Assembly: GCA_001818365.1 (NCBI GenBank)
Contig: MHKK01000001.1
Location: forward strand, 1 to 5,487
Direction of reading: 5' to 3'
Source: Candidatus Komeilibacteria bacterium RIFCSPHIGHO2_01_FULL_52_14
GTDB lineage: Bacteria; Patescibacteriota; Patescibacteriia; UBA1558; 2-01-FULL-52-15
DNA length: 5,487 bases
The notes under the pieces were generated by a model. It searched no databases. It saw only the letters and a program-made list of their open reading frames with translations, and was not told the origin of the DNA. Positions 1 to 3,607 of the stretch are shown here, piece by piece; the first letter of the stretch is position 1; each line of letters starts with the position of its first letter. Both the position numbers and the translations under genes were made by a program.

Positions 1-25
1 GAAGATCAGAGCAAGCGAGCAAGCG

Positions 26-505
26 ATGTCCTTTGTCTACAAATTGACAGTACCATCGGTGAGCTATGCGCGCCTGATCTGTCGCTTTATCGGTTGGAAT
101 GACGACGGGAGCATTCGGCCTCCGCTTGCTCGCATTGAAGGCATCGCCCACATCACCGGAGGGGGCGTCTGGGGCAAGTTCGGCGAACTGCTGCCTGAAG
201 GAGTCGGCGCCGATCTCTCAAGCATGCCGAGGCCTACGCCGGTGCTTCTGGAAGCGCAAGAGCTTTCCTGGACCACGAAGAACCATCTGAGCGACTGGCG
301 TGCGTACAGCACGTTGCATGGCGGATGCGGTATGCTTGTGGTATGCGCCACAGATGCCGATGCGAAGCGCGTGCTCGCCGAGGCGGCCACCATGAGGATT
401 CTCGCGTACCCGGTCGGCATCACGACGAAGTCGCCCGAGCGGCTTGTCACCATCACGTCACGATTCAAGGAGGGAAAACTCCTGAGGTCGGACCAGCCCG
501 AGTAA
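26..505 (+). CDS. Hypothetical protein, 159 aa (start uncertain, may extend upstream)
   Basis: I do not recognise this protein. The frame encodes 159 residues and ends in TAA at 503-505, 20 bases before a strong terminator, so it is probably the last gene of its transcript. Composition is that of a soluble cytoplasmic protein: no signal peptide, no membrane segment, mixed alpha/beta character. Visible features are a glycine-rich stretch (ITGGGVWGKFGE, about residues 43-54), a GGCGM turn near residues 99-103 followed by a hydrophobic strand LVVCA, and a basic C-terminus (SRFKEGKLLRS). The ATG at 26 has no convincing Shine-Dalgarno. Just before it is a tandem 8-bp repeat (GCAAGCGA twice, 11-26), and the frame stays open to the window edge, so the true start may lie upstream. 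The opposite-strand frame over the same bases looks like a shadow. Confidence 0.62.
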   Translation: MSFVYKLTVPSVSYARLICRFIGWNDDGSIRPPLARIEGIAHITGGGVWGKFGELLPEGVGADLSSMPRPTPVLLEAQELSWTTKNHLSDWRAYSTLHGGCGMLVVCATDADAKRVLAEAATMRILAYPVGITTKSPERLVTITSRFKEGKLLRSDQPE

Positions 506-525
506 GCAGAAGGAAGTTTTTATGG

Positions 526-557
526 TCCCCCACCGATCGCAGGTGGGGGATTTTTTT
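526..557 (+). terminator. Intrinsic terminator of the leftmost gene
   Basis: A 9-bp perfect stem (TCCCCCACC at 526-534 with GGTGGGGGA at 542-550) encloses a 7-base loop and is followed directly by seven T (551-557). It lies 20 bases after the stop codon at 505, a textbook Rho-independent terminator. Its stem is almost the same as that of the terminator after groEL (5317-5351). Confidence 0.92.
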
Positions 558-584
558 AAAAGAAGAACCCGCCTAAGGCGGGTT
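558..584 (-). terminator. Possible second terminator hairpin for the minus-strand operon
   Basis: AACCCGCC (566-573) pairs perfectly with GGCGGGTT (577-584) around a TAA triloop. Read on the minus strand it is followed by a U-rich run (CTTCTTTT, 565 to 558), so it could stop transcripts that pass the hairpin at 636-677. On the plus strand only a weak GCTTTA follows. It may equally be a dispersed hairpin, like the other triloop hairpins in this window. Confidence 0.45.
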
Positions 585-635
585 GCTTTACTGTCCGGTC
601 GTGCAGATGTAATCCGCGCGTATATTTTTGTGGGC

Positions 636-677
636 AAAAAGAAAAGGCCCGCTCCGATTGGGGATCGAAGCGGGCTT
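636..677 (-). terminator. Intrinsic terminator of the three-gene minus-strand operon
   Basis: On the minus strand a GC-rich stem (7 bp GCCCGCT/AGCGGGC at 647-653 and 669-675, one mismatch, then 4 bp CGAT/ATCG) closes a 5-base loop. Two T runs follow (complement of AAAAAGAAAA at 636-645). It lies about 140 bases beyond the stop of the kinase-like gene at 818 and faces the right way to end that operon. Confidence 0.85.
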
Positions 678-817
678 GCTGCCACGTTGACCGTGACATG
701 TGTCGAGCTTAGCTCGACGGAAGGAATGAACGTTTGGGATGCTGCTCCGCATGACAACCGCAGTGCAGCGATAAGGAGGGTATGACGTAGGGTGGCGGGA
801 GGGGTATCGGGAAGGTT
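678..817. other. Non-coding 3' region with a small hairpin
   Basis: This is the stretch between the minus-strand terminator and the stop of the kinase-like gene, so probably its 3' UTR. The one clear structure is a perfect 7-bp hairpin with a TTA triloop (GTCGAGC 702-708, GCTCGAC 712-718) with no U-run. On the plus strand AAGGAGG at 773-779 is a full anti-SD match, but the nearest ATG is one or two bases away and reads only two codons to TAG. I see no supported gene or RNA family here. Confidence 0.5.
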
Positions 818-1699
818 TTACGATCGGTCCCAGGCGGCGACGATGGCGCGCTTGATGGCGTTGTAGTCGTCCCAGGAACAGGAGAGACAACCTCCCAGGC
901 CCTGCCAGAAGATCACCTGGCCGACGGAACGCCGCTTGCTGCAGTACGTCGCGAGCAGCGCTTTCGTGTCGCGATCCTGGATCCTCGCGAACAGCTCTCC
1001 GGCGAGCGATTCCTTCAGGACCGGCGGGAGCTTGGAGGCGCCGCAGATCGAGAAGACGAGATCGCGGAAATCGAACATCTTCCTCGTCTTGAGCGGAGTC
1101 CGCTTCCAGTACTCGACTTCCGTGTCGCAGATCACCGGCTCGAGGCTGTCCTCGTGCAGGATGATGTTGTTCGCGATGAGCTCGCCCCAGGATTGCCCTT
1201 GGGCGTGCATGGCGTTGACCGCGTCGATGACCTTGAACAGGATCGGTCTCAGCTGGTCGTAGGTCAACTTCTTCGCGTTACCCTGGAGCATGTCCCAGAG
1301 ATTGAAGTTCGGGACGTACTCCATGGCGACGAGGCCTTCGAAGCCGGGCCCCAGGTCGATCACGGGGATTGTGCTCTTCGGTACGAAGCTCTTCTGCCAC
1401 GTGGCACGCCGGAACGGCTTCGTCGACGGTCTGCCGCATGCCCACCGCTGCAGGTTGTCGGTGACGCTGTGCACCCACGACAGCGGGTAGCGGTAGATGA
1501 GAAACGCCCGCTTTGTGCCGCCGTTGACGCTGACGACCTTGGTGATGGTCGAGAAGTTCTTGACCTTGCAGAAGATCCCGCGGAGCACATGATCGACCGG
1601 GTGGCCGCTCATGATGCACGGCGGAGTGAATCGTTTCTCGTGCATGAATGCGGCTGCATTTTTTTGCAGCTGTCCCAGTTCCTCTCGGCTGAGTTCCAT
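818..1699 (-). CDS. Protein-kinase-like fold protein, probably degenerate (pseudokinase-like), 293 aa
   Basis: The 293-residue protein has the outline of a protein-kinase-like C-lobe. A hinge-like segment (LVAMEYVP, 123-130, then NLWDML) follows a strand resembling those of small-molecule and LPS kinases (IPVIDLGPG, 111-119). The catalytic-loop position reads SWGELIANNIIL (170-181), so His-Gly-Asp is replaced by Trp-Gly-Glu173 while Asn178 keeps its place five residues on. The metal-binding DFG position reads CDTEVEYW (191-198), keeping Asp192. FDFRDLVFSICG (209-220) matches the following conserved helix. The N-lobe (about 30-110) has no clear VAIK lysine (AFLIYRYP, Arg70) and no Glu in the expected helix C region. 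I infer an atypical kinase or pseudokinase; the substrate is unknown. The ATG at 1699 is chosen because TAAGGGGG, a strong SD, lies 5 bases upstream; a longer frame to 1837 would overlap the preceding gene. It is third in its operon, after a membrane protein and a lipoprotein-like protein. Confidence 0.75.
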   Translation of the reverse strand: MELSREELGQLQKNAAAFMHEKRFTPPCIMSGHPVDHVLRGIFCKVKNFSTITKVVSVNGGTKRAFLIYRYPLSWVHSVTDNLQRWACGRPSTKPFRRATWQKSFVPKSTIPVIDLGPGFEGLVAMEYVPNFNLWDMLQGNAKKLTYDQLRPILFKVIDAVNAMHAQGQSWGELIANNIILHEDSLEPVICDTEVEYWKRTPLKTRKMFDFRDLVFSICGASKLPPVLKESLAGELFARIQDRDTKALLATYCSKRRSVGQVIFWQGLGGCLSCSWDDYNAIKRAIVAAWDRS

Positions 1700-1709
1700 C
1701 TGTTCCCCC

Positions 1710-2276
1710 TTAGCTTGAAGCTGCGTAGGCGAGGAACGCCCAGCAGGCAGCGGTGGCGCCCAGAGTGGGCAGGTTGACGCGGTTGTTCCGCAGGAGTCCG
1801 ACGCCGATGTTCGCGATAGCGACGTGCAAAGCGACAAGACAGGTCACGATCCGTACGTCATGCGGACGGGCATCCGTGCAGAAGAAGAACAGCAGCGTTA
1901 TGCTCACGACGCACAGCAGGTAGAAAAAATGGACGATCCCGGCGACCCGAATGTGTCCCGGTCGAAAGACGTGACTGTCGTAGGTCGCCGTATTCAGACG
2001 CACCATATAGGCGGCGATCGTGAATATGTAGCCCAGGAGCACGGCGACGATGACACCGAGCGTTGGATACCACTGATGCCAGTAGTCGCACATGATCCCG
2101 ATGGCGGGAGTCAGCAGAACGATCTCGCTCCACATGCCCGCATTCCGCAGAAAGGAAAGGCCGTTGGTGATTCCGCTGCGTCTCATCTGTCGGCTCGTGA
2201 GCGTACCCTCATTGTTTGCGAGGAACACCATTACGCCGATACATGCCAGCGAAGCGGCCATCGTGTAGGGATTCAC
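1710..2276 (-). CDS. Multi-pass integral membrane protein, 188 aa, unknown function
   Basis: I recognise no family. The protein is strongly hydrophobic, with five or six likely membrane segments at about residues 4-20, 50-66 (short), 72-92, 112-133, 141-162 and 170-186. The first loop is polar and basic (TSRQMRRSG, 27-35). A soluble stretch with several His, Asp and Arg residues (TATYDSHVFRPGHIR, 96-110) sits between segments three and four, and YDSHVFRPGH is a candidate functional site. Translation starts at GTG 2276: AGGAGA lies about 6 bases upstream, and the GTG overlaps the TGA of the lipoprotein gene (GTGA, 4-nt overlap), so the two are probably coupled. An in-frame ATG at 2261 is a weaker alternative. 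The TAA stop at 1712-1710 is part of the SD of the kinase-like gene 10 bases on. It may anchor or partner those two proteins at the cell envelope (inference from position). Confidence 0.78.
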   Translation of the reverse strand: MNPYTMAASLACIGVMVFLANNEGTLTSRQMRRSGITNGLSFLRNAGMWSEIVLLTPAIGIMCDYWHQWYPTLGVIVAVLLGYIFTIAAYMVRLNTATYDSHVFRPGHIRVAGIVHFFYLLCVVSITLLFFFCTDARPHDVRIVTCLVALHVAIANIGVGLLRNNRVNLPTLGATAACWAFLAYAASS

Positions 2277-2836
2277 TTTTTCTTCTCCTGCGAAAGTGCC
2301 TTTGTGAGCGCCGCTTGCGTCTTAAGGAGCCTGGTGCACTGCGTCCGGTACCAGAGGTCGCATTCCGCATAGCGGATCACGACGAACTCGTTGGTCTGAC
2401 TGTTGCTCAGCAACCGATGAGCTCGCGTGATTACGCGATCATCAGCGGTGAGCCCGCTATCGCATCTGGCTTGCGCCGTGCTGGTTGCGATAACACTGTT
2501 GGCATCCGGATACACGGCCCTGATACCATAGGTACAGACGCCGGAGGGCGTCATGCTGTTTTTCTCGTCCGGCGTGGTAGTGATGACCGCTTCCTGCAGC
2601 GGATCGGTTCCGCTTGCTATCCGCGGCGACTTTTCCAGCTTCGCGAGCGCTTCGATCTCCTGGGGAGTCAGCGCGAGATCGGCCACAGCATCCGTTTTGC
2701 GTTCGGCTTCAGGCGGCTTTCTCGGCTTCTGCGCAGGAGCGCAGCCCATGCCGGTTACGGCTAGGGCGATGCCGGCTACGAGAGCGACACTGAGCAGGGT
2801 AGAGTGAAATCGAAACTCCGGTCTCGTCATTTTCAT
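2273..2836 (-). CDS. Secreted lipoprotein-like protein, 187 aa, unknown function
   Basis: The N-terminus is a signal peptide: basic MKMTRPEFRF, a hydrophobic core (STLLSVALVAGIALAV, 12-27), then TGMGC with Cys32. This suggests lipidation by signal peptidase II, but the box is imperfect (Met at -2, Gly at -3), so ordinary secretion or a membrane anchor is possible. A proline/charge-rich linker follows (APAQKPRKPPEAERK, 33-47), then a soluble domain with four more cysteines (101, 125, 159, 167), enough for two disulfides if exported. The C-terminus is lysine-rich (QEKKK). No enzymatic motif is visible. The ATG at 2836 is preceded by GAGG with a 7-base gap, a good SD; a second ATG is two codons later. 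It is the first gene of a three-gene operon with its own promoter at 2911-2939, divergent from groESL. Confidence 0.75.
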   Translation of the reverse strand: MKMTRPEFRFHSTLLSVALVAGIALAVTGMGCAPAQKPRKPPEAERKTDAVADLALTPQEIEALAKLEKSPRIASGTDPLQEAVITTTPDEKNSMTPSGVCTYGIRAVYPDANSVIATSTAQARCDSGLTADDRVITRAHRLLSNSQTNEFVVIRYAECDLWYRTQCTRLLKTQAALTKALSQEKKK

Positions 2837-2849
2837 GACTTTTCCTCAT

Positions 2850-2864
2850 GCCCTAAAAAAGGGC
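2850..2864 (-). other. Small leader hairpin upstream of the lipoprotein-like gene
   Basis: GCCCT (2850-2854) pairs with AGGGC (2860-2864) around five bases, which read TTTTT on the minus-strand transcript. It ends about 5 bases upstream of the GAGG Shine-Dalgarno at about 2844-2847. It could modulate initiation but is short, so chance is possible. Confidence 0.35.
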
Positions 2865-2910
2865 GAAGATTGTTGCGTTTTCAAGGTTCTACTTCCTTAT
2901 CGAACAGGAA

Positions 2911-2939
2911 ATCATAGCATTTTTAAACTAATTTGTCAA
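2911..2939 (-). promoter_or_regulatory. Sigma70-type promoter of the minus-strand operon
   Basis: On the minus strand a perfect -35 TTGACA (2939-2934) is separated by exactly 17 bases from TATGAT (2916-2911), which is preceded by TGC, giving an extended -10. The spacer is AT-rich. Initiation is predicted near 2904, leaving a leader of about 68 nt before the ATG at 2836. This is close to the housekeeping sigma consensus and predicts strong constitutive expression. Confidence 0.85.
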
Positions 2940-2963
2940 TCTTTTGCTGAAGCAAGGTATTTC

Positions 2964-3085
2964 TTGACCCAGCACCACTTTTGTTCATGATTTCACCGCG
3001 GCGCATGCGCCGTGTGCGCTAAGCTTATTGTATCCGGATTTTTAGATTAGCTCGCCAAGCTGACGCAAAAGTGGTGCTGGGTTGA
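2964..3085. mobile_element. Putative 114-bp MITE-like element with TTGA target duplication
   Basis: CCCAGCACCACTTTTG (2968-2983) is repeated as its exact inverse at 3066-3081, giving perfect 16-bp terminal inverted repeats 114 bp apart end to end. The four bases TTGA stand directly outside both ends (2964-2967 and 3082-3085), as expected of a target-site duplication. The interior has no ORF; it holds a 14-bp palindrome (2999-3012) and AT-rich sequence. The right TTGA forms the first four bases of the groESL -35 box, so removing the element and one TTGA leaves an intact promoter. Against this, the arms could be a pair of regulator sites between divergent promoters, and a 4-bp duplication can arise by chance. 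I cannot assign an IS family from the ends. Confidence 0.55.
2999..3012. repeat. Perfect 14-bp palindrome in the divergent intergenic region
   Basis: CGGCGCATGCGCCG is a perfect self-complementary palindrome centred at 3005/3006. It lies between the long inverted repeats but off their midpoint (about 3024). It may be a dimeric regulator site or internal structure of the putative mobile element. Confidence 0.5.
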
Positions 3086-3111
3086 CACGCGGACACCCTT
3101 TGCCTTACAAT
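3082..3111 (+). promoter_or_regulatory. groESL promoter
   Basis: TTGACA (3082-3087) and TACAAT (3106-3111) are separated by 18 bases: a perfect -35 and a 5/6 -10. Initiation is predicted around 3117-3119, at the left edge of the CIRCE operator, the usual arrangement for HrcA control. The -35 directly abuts the right inverted repeat of the putative element at 2964-3085. Confidence 0.85.
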
Positions 3112-3118
3112 GCTGCTG

Positions 3119-3145
3119 CTAGCACTCTCCACTTTAGAGTGCTAA
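3119..3145 (+). promoter_or_regulatory. CIRCE operator (HrcA binding site)
   Basis: CTAGCACTC (3119-3127), nine bases, then GAGTGCTAA (3137-3145). This matches the CIRCE consensus TTAGCACTC-N9-GAGTGCTAA with a single change (first base C for T). It overlaps the predicted start of transcription, so the repressor HrcA should block groESL in unstressed cells. In this well-known circuit GroEL helps keep HrcA active, giving feedback on free chaperonin. hrcA itself is not in the window. Confidence 0.96.
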
Positions 3146-3149
3146 TTGC

Positions 3150-3243
3150 CCCCGCAACGCGGGGTCATCCTGAGCGACCCCGATGTTACATCGAGGGAGT
3201 CGAAGGACCCCATTGAAGATTCTTCTGACTCAATCAGGATGAC
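3150..3243. repeat. Palindromic dispersed-type repeat in the groESL 5' UTR (copy 1)
   Basis: The block starts with a triloop hairpin (CCCCGC 3150-3155, GCGGGG 3159-3164), followed by a unit bounded by perfect 10-bp inverted repeats GTCATCCTGA (3164-3173) and TCAGGATGAC (3234-3243). Inside is a long imperfect hairpin (3175-3202, core CGATG-TTA-CATCG) followed by GAAGGACCCC, then a smaller GAAG-ATT-CTTC hairpin (3215-3225). The signature GTCATCC-TGAG...AGTCGAAGGA resembles intergenic repeats I know from many bacterial genomes; that is recollection, not a search. A related copy follows groEL at 5235-5289. It lies wholly between CIRCE and the groES start, so it is transcribed as leader. Confidence 0.75.
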
Positions 3244-3274
3244 ATTAATCAAACGTAATCACATAATGATGAGT

Positions 3275-3550
3275 ATGAAACTTCATCCACTGGGTGACCG
3301 TGTCGTCGTAAAACCAACGCCACAGGAAGAGATGACGAAATCGGGACTCTATTTGCCCGATACGGCGGATAAGGAAAAGAAAGCCGAAGGAGAGATCATC
3401 GCGATCGGCAATGGAGAGAAGGTCAGAAAGCTCAATCTTAAGGTCGGTCAAAAAGTCGTATACAGTCAGTACGGCGGTTCTGAATTTAAAGTCGACAAGG
3501 TGGAGTACAAAATTTTGGGCGAGGATGATTTACTCGCTGTTCTTGAATAA
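3275..3550 (+). CDS. groES: Co-chaperonin GroES (Hsp10), 91 aa
   Basis: GroES forms the heptameric lid that caps GroEL and encloses the folding chamber in the cytoplasm. The N-terminus MKLHPLGDRVVVKP is the family signature. The mobile loop (about residues 16-34) carries TKSGLYLPDT, where GLYL stands for the usual GIVL that docks on GroEL. QYGGSEFKVDKVEYKILGEDDLLAVLE is the standard C-terminal half. At 91 aa it is slightly shorter than the usual 94-97. I chose ATG 3275 because homologues start at this Met-Lys; in-frame ATGs at 3266 and 3269 would add up to three residues. None has a convincing SD. The frame is open back to TTG 3146 through the palindromic repeat, but that extension (with another ATG at 3239) has no family counterpart. 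It is the first gene of the CIRCE-controlled operon, 57 bases before groEL. Confidence 0.96.
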   Translation: MKLHPLGDRVVVKPTPQEEMTKSGLYLPDTADKEKKAEGEIIAIGNGEKVRKLNLKVGQKVVYSQYGGSEFKVDKVEYKILGEDDLLAVLE

Positions 3551-3552
3551 AG

Positions 3553-3582
3553 TCACCCAAAGGGTGATCGCCCTCCGGGCGA
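3553..3582 (+). other. Two tandem triloop hairpins in the groES-groEL spacer
   Basis: Two hairpins of the same size abut exactly: TCACCC-AAA-GGGTGA (3553-3567) and TCGCCC-TCC-GGGCGA (3568-3582), each with a 6-bp stem and 3-base loop. No U-run follows, so they are unlikely terminators. They may protect or process the mRNA between groES and groEL, or be repeat-family remnants; the TCC triloop recurs at 5235-5253. Confidence 0.65.
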
Positions 3583-3607
3583 AATTAGGAATAATGAATT
3601 AGGAATT
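3583..3607 (+). promoter_or_regulatory. Duplicated ribosome-binding module with a Met-Asn-stop minigene before groEL
   Basis: AATTAGGAAT occurs twice, at 3583-3592 and 3597-3606. Each AGGA is followed by an ATG: the first at 3594, out of frame with groEL and reading ATG-AAT-TAG (3594-3602), the second being groEL's own ATG at 3608. The minigene's TAG overlaps the AGGA (3601-3604) of groEL. The second copy is the working groEL RBS. Confidence 0.6.

Noticed and set aside
458..757. 99-codon minus-strand frame across the convergent region
   Set aside because: It runs through three hairpins, two of them clear terminators, into the end of the left gene, and its composition does not look coding.
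726..785. Possible 19-codon ORF (ATG 726) and AAGGAGG at 773-779
   Set aside because: AAGGA touches the ATG with no spacing, and the AAGGAGG leads only to a two-codon frame one or two bases away; probably chance in a 3' UTR.
588..890. 100-codon minus-strand frame beside the kinase-like gene
   Set aside because: It overlaps the 3' end of that gene out of frame, spans its terminator, and is Arg/His/Ser-rich as shadow frames are.
1154..1777. 207-codon plus-strand frame opposite the kinase-like gene
   Set aside because: Antisense shadow, rich in Asp/Arg/Val/Leu from the complementary codon pattern; the minus-strand genes have SDs and kinase-like or membrane features.
1700..1837. Longer start (1837) for the kinase-like gene
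   Set aside because: It would overlap the membrane protein gene by over 120 bases; the ATG at 1699 has a strong SD just upstream.
2964..2991. Second plus-strand promoter (TTGACC with CATGAT, 16-base gap)
   Set aside because: The -10 matches only 4/6 and the TTGA is better explained as the left flank of the inverted-repeat element; the TTGACA/TACAAT pair next to CIRCE is far stronger.
3146..3274. N-terminal extension of groES back to TTG 3146 (134-aa version)
   Set aside because: The extension is the translated palindromic repeat, begins one base after CIRCE, and has no counterpart in GroES proteins, which start at the MKLHPLGDRV signature.
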